From positions 1 to 32,662 of IMG/VR virus record IMGVR_UViG_3300017782_000102: a stretch of 32,662 bases of DNA; one strand, 5' to 3'. Of the stretch, positions 7,082 through 17,500 are shown one piece after another (the first letter of the stretch is position 1; every line of letters begins with the position of its first letter). The stretch comes from a virus. Below the pieces are notes generated by a model, which made no database searches, was not told the DNA's origin, and worked only from the letters and a program-made list of their open reading frames with translations. Both the position numbers and the translations under genes were made by a program.

Positions 7082-9160
7082 ATGGCTGACGATTTAGATA
7101 AATTAGTTGACACCAATCCAGATCTGAGTAAAGACGGATTTGCAGATCCCACAAACAACTATCCACGAAAAGAATATGATAACACTGCGTCCACAAACCT
7201 AGCATCAAGAGGTTTGAAGAACAATGAGTTATACATTGGTGGTAGTACAACAGATCTCAACTTTGATCTTAGAGACAACGGTGTTTCTCAGTATCCATTG
7301 AATCAGGTCAAAGAAACTATATCAGGTCATGTATCTGAGGTAGATGATACTCCGAACAACGAGAGACTCTTATGGAAGCATAAGACAGGTTCTGGTGTCG
7401 AGATGCGTCCAGATGGTACGGTCATCGTGTCATCTCGTCACAATACAATTCATATTACAGGTGGTGATCAGAAAGTTCTTATAGAAGGTGATGGTGATGT
7501 CCACTATCTTGGTAATCTAAAACTTCACGTGACAGGAGACATGGACGTAGAGGTTGGTGGTAACTATAACTTGCAAGTCCATGGAGACAAAACAGAAGAG
7601 ATCTATGGTGGATCTTCTACAGTCGTTCATGAGAATAAGATAGAAACTGTATCGGGTAATAATTCTAAGTTTGTAGCAGGTACAAATACGGACACTGTAT
7701 TATCTGACAATAACCTAACAGTTAAAGGTAATCAGACTGAACGTATCGGTGCAAAACTCGCACAGTATGTCGGTGACAACATCACAATGACTGCACCCAA
7801 TGACATGAACTTTACGTCTAAGAGTATCAACATTGCTGCAACTGATTTATCCGCAATCGCAACTACAGGAGTAATAGGCGGAGACAACATGATCTATTAC
7901 GCAAAGAATTACTATGGAACATCTGCTACATACACTGATGGAGTTACCGCACCTGCCTTTCATGGAGATCTTCAAGGTACAGCTGTTAGATCCATTACTG
8001 CAGATGTTACAAACTCTCAAAACTACTCAGACCCAGACACACATGACGGTAGTGCAGGGAATACTGGATCTGCCCAAGGTTATACTGCAGACAATACTGC
8101 AACTGATACATCTATTCGTGGTTCCGTAAATGCACCAGGCCCAACATCTGCAACCATGGATGATTATTTAAATAAATCAAATTTAGGAATACGTAATGTA
8201 CAAATAGATCCAGGCGATGTAATGAAGGATACTATTAACAAATCAAATTCTTATGGAGGGGTATCGAATTATGCCTTGACAACTGAGAGAGTTAGAAGCA
8301 AGTTAAGAGATCCTAACACTGTACGTAATAAAGTTTTCATTGGTCGTGCTATATCTGAGGGTATATTATCACCAACCTATGTGCAACAGAAGCCTGAACT
8401 ATTTGAGATTGGAAGAATACTAAACACTACTGGTACTTCCAAACTACCATCTGGGAAGATATTAGGGAACGAGGACATTTTTCCAGAGAGGATTGCAAAT
8501 GAGTCAAACATTATTGTTACAAGAACTCTCATACCAAATCAATTGTACAATCCAGAGTTGCAGTTCAATAAGTATGGAGTGATAAACGCAAAGACAAAGT
8601 TAGCAAAGGGTACACCACTTGCTAAATTCTTAGGTGGGTATGGTGATCCTATTACTCTGGATCATATAACAGATGACACTGAAAGATTGAAGATTGCAAG
8701 AAACCTTTATGTACATGCAGAATTTATGTTGTCTATCCAAGAACATCTAGAAAAAACAAATAGACACAGATTAGTTGTAACAGAAGGTTTGTATAAAAAA
8801 CAAGAAGGTGAAACTCTAGATCCAGAGAGTTTAAACTTCCTTGCAACTAGAGGTCAGGCAGTTGTGTATGAAATCCGCAACAGAGGTGGTAATATAGACA
8901 TCGATAAGACGTTTGATATTGCAACTCACTGTAAAGATTATCTAAACTTTGATAAAATGATATTAGATTATGATTCATATAACGCAGATAATAGTCTTAA
9001 CGCACAGATAATCATACAAATGCCTCCAGTAAGTGCAGACTGGAAAATGAGATATAGAAACATTATTGAGACAAGATACAACAATTATACTCAAACTAAT
9101 GGTGAACTTACCGAAATAATAGAACAAAGTAAAGTATCTGAGGATGTAGGACACCACTAA
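7082..9160 (+). CDS. gp5 C-terminal needle: beta-helix protein with extra C-terminal domain
   Basis: 692 residues, starting two bases after the gp5 N-part stop. Residues about 100-260 carry short alternating repeats of the Gp5_C kind (GNLKLHVTGDMDVEVGG, NYNLQVHGD, NNLTVKGNQTERIG). In T4 these fold as a triple-stranded beta-helix needle that pierces the outer membrane. T4 makes gp5 as one chain and cleaves it into gp5* and gp5C; here the two parts are separate genes. Residues about 260-360 are Thr/Asp-rich linker. Residues about 365-692 form a separate globular domain (LRDPNTVRNKVFIGRAISEG, NFLATRGQAVVYEI, YLNFDKMILDYDSYN) whose function I do not recognise. It could be a tip or cargo domain. 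A late promoter follows directly. Confidence 0.8.
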   Translation: MADDLDKLVDTNPDLSKDGFADPTNNYPRKEYDNTASTNLASRGLKNNELYIGGSTTDLNFDLRDNGVSQYPLNQVKETISGHVSEVDDTPNNERLLWKHKTGSGVEMRPDGTVIVSSRHNTIHITGGDQKVLIEGDGDVHYLGNLKLHVTGDMDVEVGGNYNLQVHGDKTEEIYGGSSTVVHENKIETVSGNNSKFVAGTNTDTVLSDNNLTVKGNQTERIGAKLAQYVGDNITMTAPNDMNFTSKSINIAATDLSAIATTGVIGGDNMIYYAKNYYGTSATYTDGVTAPAFHGDLQGTAVRSITADVTNSQNYSDPDTHDGSAGNTGSAQGYTADNTATDTSIRGSVNAPGPTSATMDDYLNKSNLGIRNVQIDPGDVMKDTINKSNSYGGVSNYALTTERVRSKLRDPNTVRNKVFIGRAISEGILSPTYVQQKPELFEIGRILNTTGTSKLPSGKILGNEDIFPERIANESNIIVTRTLIPNQLYNPELQFNKYGVINAKTKLAKGTPLAKFLGGYGDPITLDHITDDTERLKIARNLYVHAEFMLSIQEHLEKTNRHRLVVTEGLYKKQEGETLDPESLNFLATRGQAVVYEIRNRGGNIDIDKTFDIATHCKDYLNFDKMILDYDSYNADNSLNAQIIIQMPPVSADWKMRYRNIIETRYNNYTQTNGELTEIIEQSKVSEDVGHH

Positions 9161-9177
9161 ACGTTATAAATAGTGGT
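9153..9177. repeat. Inverted repeat around the gp25 late promoter
   Basis: ACCACTA (9153-9159) pairs with TAGTGGT (9171-9177) across an 11-base loop. The right arm overlaps the last two bases of the late promoter element and the left arm overlaps the stop region of the upstream gene. It could act as a weak hairpin at the end of the upstream transcript. No U-run follows, so I do not call it a terminator. Confidence 0.5.
9165..9172 (+). promoter_or_regulatory. T4-type late promoter for gp25-6-7
   Basis: Exact TATAAATA preceded by ACGT, giving the same CGTTATAAATA as at 1057 and 27691. It is 23 bases upstream of the gp25 ATG, with a ribosome binding site AGAGG (9186-9190) in between. Confidence 0.85.
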
Positions 9178-9195
9178 AATTAACTAGAGGTATAC

Positions 9196-9633
9196 ATGGC
9201 ACGAGCATTTTCAATTGAAGACGGTTCACTAGACAAATCTATTGTAAGTTCTCGTAACGTTGCTTATAAAGATATAGATCTGACTTTCAGTCCAAAACCA
9301 GCGGGTGACATCTTTAAGAAAGTAGATGCGGCCGCGGTAAAACAGTCAGTAAAGAATCTACTGTTAACCTCCAGAGGTGAAAAACCATTTAATAATTTTT
9401 TTGGTTCTAACCTTAACAGTGCTTTGTTTGGATTAGACACGGAGTTCGATCCAGAGTTTGTGCAGAACTTGATATTCGATGCAATAACAAATCACGAACC
9501 AAGAGCAAGAGTTTTATCAGTATCTGTACTACTGAGACCAGAGAATAATACACTAGACACAACAGTAGAGTTTCAAGTGGTAAACACAAAAGAAATTGTA
9601 ACACTAGATGTGTCATTAGCGAGGGTTAGATAA
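9196..9633 (+). CDS. 25: Baseplate wedge protein gp25
   Basis: 145 residues against 132 in T4. Family GPW_gp25, the universal wedge component (P2 W, TssE) that nucleates the sheath and holds the core bundle of the wedge together. The conserved Glu-Pro-Arg motif, which contacts the sheath initiator site, is residues 101-103 in NHEPRARV. Upstream the pattern VKNLLLTSRGEKPFNNFFGS (about residues 52-71) is the standard family core ('L-l-T-x-x-G-E-r-p-x-x-p-x-f-G'). The next gene starts directly after the stop, with GAGG near the end of this gene as its ribosome binding site. Confidence 0.95.
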   Translation: MARAFSIEDGSLDKSIVSSRNVAYKDIDLTFSPKPAGDIFKKVDAAAVKQSVKNLLLTSRGEKPFNNFFGSNLNSALFGLDTEFDPEFVQNLIFDAITNHEPRARVLSVSVLLRPENNTLDTTVEFQVVNTKEIVTLDVSLARVR

Positions 9634-11475
9634 ATGCCAGCAACAGTCATAAAATCTTCAGAGTTAGATTTTGCAAACATAAAAGAATCTTTAAAAAATC
9701 ATTTTAAACAAAAAAGTGAGTTTGCTGATTATGATTTTGAAGCATCAGGACTTAATAATGTCTTGGATGTATTGGCATACAATACACACCTAAATGGTTT
9801 GACCGCGAACTTCGCAATCAATGAATCATTTTTAAATACTGCACAACTTAGATCTTCTATTGTATCACACGCAGAAACTTTGGGATATGAAGTAAGATCT
9901 CCTACAACATCTAAGGCAGTTGTAAATCTCAATGTTAACTTAGCAGGTGTTGCTAACAGACCATCCCAAGTAGAATTACCTAGTGGGTTTTCTTTTACAT
10001 CCTCTATAGATGGGATCTCATACACATTTAGAACATTAGAGAGTTTCTTTGCGAAAGATGACGGATCAGGTAATTACGAGTTTAAAACATCTAAGGGGTC
10101 ATCGGATATAACAATATTTGAAGGTGTCCAGAAAACAAAAACATTTATTATCGGTGAAAAGAATGAGAGACAGATTTTTGTTATTCCAGATAGTACAATA
10201 GACACATCAACTGCAAGTGTATTAGTTTTCGACACGGCAACTTCCACATCATTCAATAGTTATATTCCTTTGAAAGAGGCAATTAGTATTGATGGTAATA
10301 GTAGAGTTTATTCTATTCGAGAAGCACCTAATGGAAACTATGAACTAAACTTTGGTGATGGTGTATCTTTTGGTAAGAAACCAGATCCAGGCGAAAAGGT
10401 TGTTGTCACTTACTTGTCTACTAAAGAAGGCCTAGCAGATAACGGAACTGTTTTTACCGCAAACTCTAACTTAACAGTAAAACAAATAAACTACCCAGTC
10501 GTAACAACCACAGTAACAGAATCTACAGGTGGTGCACCAAGACAAACTATAGAGAGTATAAGACAACTTGCACCTTTTGCATATGCACAACAAGCAAGAC
10601 TTGTTACATCACTCGACTATAAAGCAATGATCCTAAGTAATTTTGTGGATGTCACAGACTGTAACGTATGGTCAGGAGATCAAAACGTTCCTCGTGATTA
10701 TGGTGCAGTATATGTTGCACTTAACTTTGCCGCAGGAACTGCTAATACGATAAAAGACAAAGTAAAAGCAGACATAATAACAAACTTTTCTGATAACCTT
10801 GGAATCGTTTCTATGACAACTAAGTATACAGATCCTACAGATCTTTTCTTAGAGTTGGTTCTAAGTTTTAATTTTGATCCTGCACTTACAGGATTTAGTT
10901 TGGCTGCAACTGAGAGTTCTGCATATAACTTTATGGTTCAATATTTTAATGAAAACTTAAATAAATTTGATAAGACATTTAGACGTAGTAATATGTTGAC
11001 AGAGATTGACGCACTTGATCCTGCGATCTTATCAAGCAAGTGTGATGTCAAAGCACAACTAAGAATATTCCCAACAATAGGAACTGAGAGAAACTTTGAA
11101 TTACAATATCCAATGCAACTAAAAGGTGCGGATGATTTTACATACACAGTTATCTCTAGTGTTTTCGAATATGATGGATCTATTGCACTCATTAGAAATA
11201 AATTAAATTCTCAGAGACTACAAATACAAAATATAGACGGTGATGTATTGTTAGATAATGTTGGTGAATTTGTACCAACAAGAGGAGAAGTAAAGATTGT
11301 AGGGTTTGCTCCACAAGCATTTATAGGTGGATCTGAGTTCATAAAAATATCAGCGATACCGTTGAACGAAAGTGTGGTAAAACCTTTACGTAATTACGTT
11401 GTGAGGTTAGATCCATCAGTTTCATTTGCAACTGCATCTATAGATAGACAAGATACTAAACTTACGGTAGGATAA
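9634..11475 (+). CDS. 6: Baseplate wedge protein gp6
   Basis: 613 residues against 660 in T4. gp6 is the J-type wedge protein (P2 J, TssF) that dimerises with itself, binds gp7 and forms the inner ring of the baseplate. The N-terminus is diagnostic: DFANIKESLKNHFKQ, then SGLNNVLDVLAYNTHLNG and FAINESFLNTAQLRSS, then the segment on 'sh-a-e-t-l-G-Y' (about residues 25-90). Later, RQLAPFAYAQQARLVTSLDYKAM (about 304-326) is the typical J-domain stretch. The order gp25-gp6-gp7 matches the wedge core in contractile phages. The stop overlaps the next start by one base (TAATG). Confidence 0.93.
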   Translation: MPATVIKSSELDFANIKESLKNHFKQKSEFADYDFEASGLNNVLDVLAYNTHLNGLTANFAINESFLNTAQLRSSIVSHAETLGYEVRSPTTSKAVVNLNVNLAGVANRPSQVELPSGFSFTSSIDGISYTFRTLESFFAKDDGSGNYEFKTSKGSSDITIFEGVQKTKTFIIGEKNERQIFVIPDSTIDTSTASVLVFDTATSTSFNSYIPLKEAISIDGNSRVYSIREAPNGNYELNFGDGVSFGKKPDPGEKVVVTYLSTKEGLADNGTVFTANSNLTVKQINYPVVTTTVTESTGGAPRQTIESIRQLAPFAYAQQARLVTSLDYKAMILSNFVDVTDCNVWSGDQNVPRDYGAVYVALNFAAGTANTIKDKVKADIITNFSDNLGIVSMTTKYTDPTDLFLELVLSFNFDPALTGFSLAATESSAYNFMVQYFNENLNKFDKTFRRSNMLTEIDALDPAILSSKCDVKAQLRIFPTIGTERNFELQYPMQLKGADDFTYTVISSVFEYDGSIALIRNKLNSQRLQIQNIDGDVLLDNVGEFVPTRGEVKIVGFAPQAFIGGSEFIKISAIPLNESVVKPLRNYVVRLDPSVSFATASIDRQDTKLTVG

Positions 11476-12551
11476 TGGCGCACACTGGTTTTGCACAAAC
11501 ATTAAGACACTTCGACAGACATGACATAAATGTCAGGAAAAGTTTGGTTGATGAGGTATTACCAGAACATTTTCGTTCTGATTATCCTCAACTCATCAAC
11601 TTCTTGGATGCGTACTATGAGTTCCTTGACTCTGCTGATAACTTCGGTGGGGTTATCGAAGAACTACAGACTATTAGAGATATTGAAGATGCTAAGTTAG
11701 AATATCTAGATCTTATCCTTGACGAAATTGGTCTGGGTATATCGAATGGTCAGTTCACAACACCAAGAGAAGTCATAAGAAACTTTGGTAACTTCTTTAG
11801 AGTTAAAGGTTCTGAATATTCTATAAATGGTTTCTTTCGTGCATTCTTTAACGAGACAGTAGAGATCTTTCATCCCAAAGACAGTTTGTTTATTGTCGGT
11901 AAATCTAATGTTGGTACAGAGGATGCGAAAAGAATACAAGATGGTAGACTTTATCAGGTCTTCTCTACACTGATAAAAGGCCCGATCCCTCTCTTAGAGT
12001 GGGAAGCGATGTATAGAAACTATGTACATCCATCAGGGTTTTACTTGGGTGCGGCAGTTGTTCTTGAGGCAGAACCTGCATTAAATATTAGAACATTGAC
12101 ATCTATACCTTTTGTCAATCCAAATTTAAATGTCTTCAGTACTGCTGCATTCTCATATGCCGCAGAGGGTGAGGCAGTTGGTGCGATAAGAACTTCTCTC
12201 TATGCACCTAGTTTTGATGGTCTCGACTCAGATCAAGTTAATCCAGATGCAACTCTCTTCATGGAATATGATTATGTAACAGAAGGTTATGTAGAAGGTG
12301 ATCCAGAGAAATTTGAATTACGAGATAGATACAGTCTGATACGTAAGATGTCTGATTGGCAGAATTTAACAATCGCTGAAGTAGAAAATTACTACAGTAG
12401 TATGAACGAGTTCGCAGGATTCAAGATTAGATTTGACGATTTTGCAGATCCAACTGGTGCATCATCAAATGGAGTAGTCAACTCTGCAGTAAGGTTCTCA
12501 TCTACAAGAGATAAATTCTCACAGAGAGAATACATTGTAGGCACAAAGTAG
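11475..12551 (+). CDS. Baseplate wedge protein, probable gp7 / P2 I-like
   Basis: 358 residues, following gp6 with a TAATG overlap. It carries FFRVKGSEYSINGFFRAFF (about residues 107-125), the 'KGT' helix-turn element of the P2 I / gp7 / TssG family, the protein that wraps the gp6 dimer in each wedge. The acidic helical N-terminus (DYPQLINFLDAYYEFLDSAD, then EDAKLEYLDLILDEIG) also fits that family's opening. It is much shorter than T4 gp7 (1032 residues), so it would be the core without T4's peripheral domains. The C-terminal 150 residues are beta-rich and unassigned. The name rests on that motif and on synteny. Confidence 0.65.
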   Translation: MAHTGFAQTLRHFDRHDINVRKSLVDEVLPEHFRSDYPQLINFLDAYYEFLDSADNFGGVIEELQTIRDIEDAKLEYLDLILDEIGLGISNGQFTTPREVIRNFGNFFRVKGSEYSINGFFRAFFNETVEIFHPKDSLFIVGKSNVGTEDAKRIQDGRLYQVFSTLIKGPIPLLEWEAMYRNYVHPSGFYLGAAVVLEAEPALNIRTLTSIPFVNPNLNVFSTAAFSYAAEGEAVGAIRTSLYAPSFDGLDSDQVNPDATLFMEYDYVTEGYVEGDPEKFELRDRYSLIRKMSDWQNLTIAEVENYYSSMNEFAGFKIRFDDFADPTGASSNGVVNSAVRFSSTRDKFSQREYIVGTK

Positions 12552-12563
12552 TGACAAAACCCT

Positions 12564-12571
12564 TATAAATA
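12564..12571 (+). promoter_or_regulatory. T4-type late promoter for the gp8-to-cassette unit
   Basis: Exact TATAAATA in the 46-base gap between the gp7-like gene and the next ATG (12598). ATAAATA is flanked by CCTT (12561-12564) and AAGG (12572-12575), a small perfect inverted repeat. A ribosome binding site TAGGAAA (12585-12591) follows. No further late promoter was found on this strand until 27694, so this element probably drives about 15 kb. Confidence 0.85.
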
Positions 12572-12597
12572 AAGGTACAGTTTTTAGGAAATAAAAA

Positions 12598-13158
12598 ATG
12601 GCAAGACAAATTATAGATAGAGGTACAACTGGTAACGATGGTACTGGTGATGATCTGTACACAGGTGCAGGTAAAATCAATGACAACTTTTCAGAGTTGT
12701 ATGGTGATGTTGTACAGATACGTACTATTATAGGTGGCGATTCTGCATCAGAACTTGGTATAAAATTACACGACAGTACTAATAATGCTTCGTTTCTTGT
12801 TTACGAAGGAACTGCAGATTCTCATGAAACTTCTTTGGGAGTTGTTGACCCTACTGCAGACAGAGTTATTCTCTTGCCAGATAGTGACGGTACAGTCGCA
12901 TTAAAACATAATATAACGGATGAAGTTGCAGCTCTTTCCACAACATTAGATTCAGATTACGTTGCAGAAAGATCTCGTGAACCAACACCAGATTATATTG
13001 ACATCAAACATTATACAGTAGGAACCGAACCTGCAGGTGTACACGGAAGAATGATATTCGTCACAGACGGTAACGCAGGAAACCCATGTCTCGCAATATA
13101 TGATAGTGCAGGTGGTTTTTACAGACGTATTGTCTTGGGTCAAGCAGTTAATACATAG
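12598..13158 (+). CDS. Virion structural protein (fibre or baseplate accessory)
   Basis: 186 residues. The N-terminus contains DRGTTGNDGTGDD followed by KINDNFSELYG (residues about 7-35). This 'NDGxGD ... KINxNFxEL' opening is shared by many myovirus structural and fibre proteins and probably forms a trimerisation or attachment segment. The rest is short beta strands with DSDGTVALKHN (about 97-107) and a C-terminal GRMIFVTDGNAGNPCLAIYDS, like the tip domains of marine phage fibre proteins. It lies first in a late unit directly before gp8, so a baseplate-attached role is likely. No closer assignment can be made. Confidence 0.7.
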   Translation: MARQIIDRGTTGNDGTGDDLYTGAGKINDNFSELYGDVVQIRTIIGGDSASELGIKLHDSTNNASFLVYEGTADSHETSLGVVDPTADRVILLPDSDGTVALKHNITDEVAALSTTLDSDYVAERSREPTPDYIDIKHYTVGTEPAGVHGRMIFVTDGNAGNPCLAIYDSAGGFYRRIVLGQAVNT

Positions 13159-13168
13159 GATATAGAAA

Positions 13169-14515
13169 ATGCCAGCTACGATTACAGATACACTGAGACA
13201 ACAGATTGCTCGTGATTTTTTCGAAAGGTTTGAACAACAAACCCACAATTACTATGTTGCGATAGGTAGATCAGAACCTTGGGACTCACAAGAGACTGTT
13301 CCTACTCCTGTAAACAGTCCAGAAGATGTTGCGAGACTGAGAGATGGTCTACAGTCAATGAAGAAAGTTGCGGCAACATCTCTTGTTGTTCCTAGAAACA
13401 ATTGGTCAAATGGTCGAATATATTCATCATACGATGATGCAACAGGTGGATATCCTGCATTACCCTACTATGTGAAGAATGATAATAGTCAAATATATGT
13501 CTGTTTAGAAGTTGGTAGAAACAGACTAGGGGTTGCACAACCTTCCGTAATAGAACCTACAGGATCTAATAACGACTCATTCAGAACTACAGACGGATAT
13601 GTATGGAAGTTCATGTATACGATTAGTGGTTCACGTGCAGAGAAGTTTCAATCTTCAAACTTCATGCCTGTACAAAAACAATTTACTATTGACTCTAACT
13701 CAACTGGTATTGAATTAAAACAGTTTGAAGTTCAGGACAGTGTCGAGGCTGGTGAGATTTTAAATATCGTACTACTAGATGGTGGTTCTGGATATACATC
13801 TATACCATCGGTCAACATTATTGGTAACGGTACTGCCGCACGTGCGATTGCAGATATCGACTCCGCTGCAGGAGTTGTGTCAAGAATCCGTATGGCAGAT
13901 AGTGGACAACACATTGCACACGGTAGAGATTTTACGGTAGCACAAGTTAGTATTACTGGTGGTGGGGGTACAGGTGCAACTGCACGTGCAGTTCTTCCTT
14001 TTAGTGATTCGGGTGTGGGTGCAGATGCAAGAATAGATTTAAAAACATCGTCTGTCATGTTCCACACAATGATAGAAGGTAATGACAGTGACTTCCTTCT
14101 AGAACAAGATTTCAGACAAGTAACTTTAATAAAAGATCCTCTTTCATACAATGGTTCTAAAATTACATCCAATACTGCAAGTGCATTAGATTTTATGAGA
14201 TTGTCAAGTATTGTTAACGGTTTTACAAAAGATAAACTGATCGAAGGTCAAACTTCATTTTCGAGGGCATTCATCGATGACATTGATTCTGATAAGATTT
14301 ATTACCACCAAACGAAGGGAACTGGTTTCACTGCTTTCCAAGATGGTGAAATTCTTGAAGAAGTTACTGGGCCAGGTCAAGGCATTATTGACTCGGCACT
14401 GATACAACCAGAGGTTGATAGACGTACTGGTGATGTTCTTTACATAGATAACAGAAATCCAGTATCAAGAACTGCAGCGCAAGCAGAAGATATAAAAATT
14501 ATTCTACAATTCTAA
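13169..14515 (+). CDS. 8: Baseplate wedge protein gp8
   Basis: 448 residues against 334 in T4. gp8 bridges the inner wedge (gp7) to the outer baseplate. Family features: an N-terminal segment LRQQIARDFFERFEQQTHNYYVAIGR (residues about 9-34, split by the family's conserved aromatic pairs), then 'PW' and a Pro/Thr-rich loop, then GYVWKFMYTISGSRAEKF (about 144-161), which is a strong gp8 signature. An insertion of about 100 residues (190-290) is Gly/Ala-rich and contains repeated GGGTGATARAVL / GNGTAARAI elements, which accounts for the extra length. The gap to the next gene is ten bases and holds an AAGGG-type ribosome binding site. Confidence 0.9.
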   Translation: MPATITDTLRQQIARDFFERFEQQTHNYYVAIGRSEPWDSQETVPTPVNSPEDVARLRDGLQSMKKVAATSLVVPRNNWSNGRIYSSYDDATGGYPALPYYVKNDNSQIYVCLEVGRNRLGVAQPSVIEPTGSNNDSFRTTDGYVWKFMYTISGSRAEKFQSSNFMPVQKQFTIDSNSTGIELKQFEVQDSVEAGEILNIVLLDGGSGYTSIPSVNIIGNGTAARAIADIDSAAGVVSRIRMADSGQHIAHGRDFTVAQVSITGGGGTGATARAVLPFSDSGVGADARIDLKTSSVMFHTMIEGNDSDFLLEQDFRQVTLIKDPLSYNGSKITSNTASALDFMRLSSIVNGFTKDKLIEGQTSFSRAFIDDIDSDKIYYHQTKGTGFTAFQDGEILEEVTGPGQGIIDSALIQPEVDRRTGDVLYIDNRNPVSRTAAQAEDIKIILQF

Positions 14516-14525
14516 GGGTTGAACA

Positions 14526-17500
14526 ATGGCAACAGTATATACAGATACTTTATTTGAAACAAAATATAAGGATGACTTCAACGATAGTGATGGTTACTAT
14601 CGAATATTGTTCAACAGTGGTCGGTCGCTACAAGCGCGTGAACTTACTCAGGCACAAACAATCATTCAAAAACAGATTGAACGATTTGGTAATAACATAT
14701 TCAAAGAAGGTGCAGCGGTCAAGCCTGGTGGACTATCGATTGACAACAGTTACGAATTTGTAAAACTTGACACAACATCATCATCCACAACTGCTAATGT
14801 CGGTACTATACTAACTGGTGCAACATCTGGTATCAAAGCAGAAGTTCTCCAAAGGGTCGATGCAATTGCAGGTGATCCTGTTACAGTATATGTAAGGTAC
14901 GTTGATACATCTGCGGCATCTATAACAACATCCACACCAAGGTTCTTAGCAGGTGAAAGTCTAGGATCTGGTAGAGTTGTCCAAATTACAAATACAGATG
15001 TAAACCCTGCAGTAGGTAAAGGTACTCGTGCACTAACTGGTGACAGTATCTACTTTACTCAAGGTTTCTTCGTATATACAGAATCACAAAGTGCAATCAT
15101 ATCAAAGTACACTGACGATCCTACAACTAATGTGGGTTTTAAAATTATACAAGAGGTGCAGAGTGTAGATGACAACTTACAGTTATATGATAACCAAGGG
15201 TCATCCATAAACACAACTGCTCCAGGCGCAGACAGATATTGTATTAAACTAAGACTGACTTCAGATGATCAGTTGACATCTGATGAGAACTTTATTCATA
15301 TTAACACAGTAAAAGAAGGTGCGATATTCTCTGCAGTGGTTGCTCAACAGGACATGGCATATGCTATTCCTAGAGACATGGTTGCAACTAGAATAAAAGA
15401 AAACTCTGGTGATTATATCGTAAAACCATTCCGTATCACATTTGAAGAGGATTCTGCAGATACACATTTAATAATGAGAGCGAGTGATGGTATCGTTGTA
15501 GTAAATGGATATAGAGCTGCTAGGTTTACACCAACTGACTTTAGAGTTCCTAAACCAACTTCTGACATTGAGGTTGAAGGTGAATTCATGCCAGTTGACT
15601 ATGGTAACTTTGTTGATGTTGCATCTACAGGTGTCAAAGGTGGCCCTGACATTAAAACGTTTGCGGTACAGAATCTTCGTTCTTCAATCAATCATGGTGG
15701 TTCAACGATAGGTACTGCACGTGTTCGTGCGGTGCATGAGAATGGTGCAAACCTAAGATATCACTTATTCGATATCAAGATGAACACAGGTCAATCATTT
15801 AGGAATGCAAAATCTATTGGTACATCTGTAACATCTTACTTCAACCCAATTCAAACAACTGTTAACAATATCGTATTAGAAGATCCAACCAATAATACGT
15901 TGGTATATGATACACTACGTCAAAGACCTAGAGTTATAGATCCTCAACAGATAGAAGTACAAATCCTTAGATCAGGAACAACTGATGGTGCAGGTAACTT
16001 TACTGTAAGTATTCCAACTGCATATGCATTGACTAACAAAAGTGATTGGTTGGTATTTACCTCTTCTGGATTGGTAGACAACTCAACTCTTGGTGGGTTA
16101 AACACTGGGTCTAACACAACAACTATTACAGGGTTGGCAACTTCAACAGCTGTTAAAGTATATGTCTATGGTGTAACTTCAACACCTATTGTTCGTGCCA
16201 AAACACTTACACAGAATGCTACAGTAACTACTAGTGTACAAACAGATGCACAAACAGGTCAGAAGTTTTTAGACTTACAAACACCAGACATTAAAAGTGT
16301 TAGTAGAGTTACTCTTGTAGACTCTGATGGTGCAGACGTTGCATACAAGTTTAAACTCGATGATGGTCAGAGAGATAACTTTTATGGACTAGGTAGAATG
16401 GTACTGAGTGGTGGTCAATCAGCCCCTGCAGGAAATGTATATGTTAAGTTTGATCATTTCAATCATGGTGCAGGTAACTTCTTTGCAGTTAACTCATACA
16501 CTGGTGTTGTGGATTACGATGACATTCCTAGTTTTACGAGATCTAACGGAGAGATCATAAATCTAAGAGACGCATATGACTTTCGTCCTGTAATGAATTC
16601 TTCTGGAAACTTCACAGAAGCAAACATATCATACTTACCAACTCCTACAGATGTAATTCAATCAGACAATACTTACTATCTGTCAAGAGCACACAAGTTA
16701 CTAATCAATACTGACGGTGAACTTGATATAATAAGGGGTGCAGATGCATTCAACCCTCAGTTCCCACAGGCGCCAGAGAGTACATTACCACTTTATAACT
16801 TTACATTCTATCCAAACACGTTGAATGAAAACGATATGTCAGTCCAAAAGATTGATCACCGTAGGTACACTATGGATGACATCAATCAATTGGAGAAACG
16901 TATTTCAAATCTAGAAGAAGCAACTTCTCTCAACATGTTAGAACTTGCAACTAATAGTTTTGAAGTGTTAGACTCTGCAGGTCTAAACAGAACTAAGTCT
17001 GGTTTCTTTGTAGATAATTTTACAACACATGTGTTATCAGATGTGACAAACCTAGATTACTTTGCATCTATAGATCCTTCAGTTGGTATATTACGTCCAA
17101 CATTTACAGAAGACAATATAAGATTAATGTTTGATTCTGCAAACTCAACAGGTGTTGTTCGCAGAGGTGATAACATATACATCGACTACACTGAGTCAAC
17201 ATATATTACTCAAGAACATGCGACAAAAGCGGTTAAGATAAATCCTTTTTCAAATTCTATCTTTACAGGTAACTTACGAATATCTCCTGCTTCAGATGAG
17301 TGGAAAGATAAAAAGATAGGAGCAAGGAATGTTATTGATGGTGGTGAAAGACTATCTACCAATCAGGCTGCAAACTGGAACAATTGGGAATGGAACTGGG
17401 GTGGTAAAGATCTAGAGGATCTTAAAATTGGAGATGAAACAAACACCATCTCAAAAACTTCAGGTAGAACAACTACTAAAACTGTGAACAAAGTTATATC

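Noticed and set aside
1449-9337. Two copies of AGATGCGGCCGC (NotI sites) at about 1451 and 9328
   Set aside because: Both encode Asp-Ala-Ala-Ala in unrelated proteins; chance plus codon use is sufficient, and no longer repeat surrounds them.
11821-11828. TATAAATG inside the gp7-like gene, and a similar one near 22690
   Set aside because: Both lie within coding sequence, have a changed last base and precede no gene start at a suitable distance.
12551-12597. Terminator between the gp7-like gene and the next unit
   Set aside because: The CCTT/AAGG pair is too short for a stable stem, and the following T-run (TTTTT) is separated from it and near the ribosome binding site.
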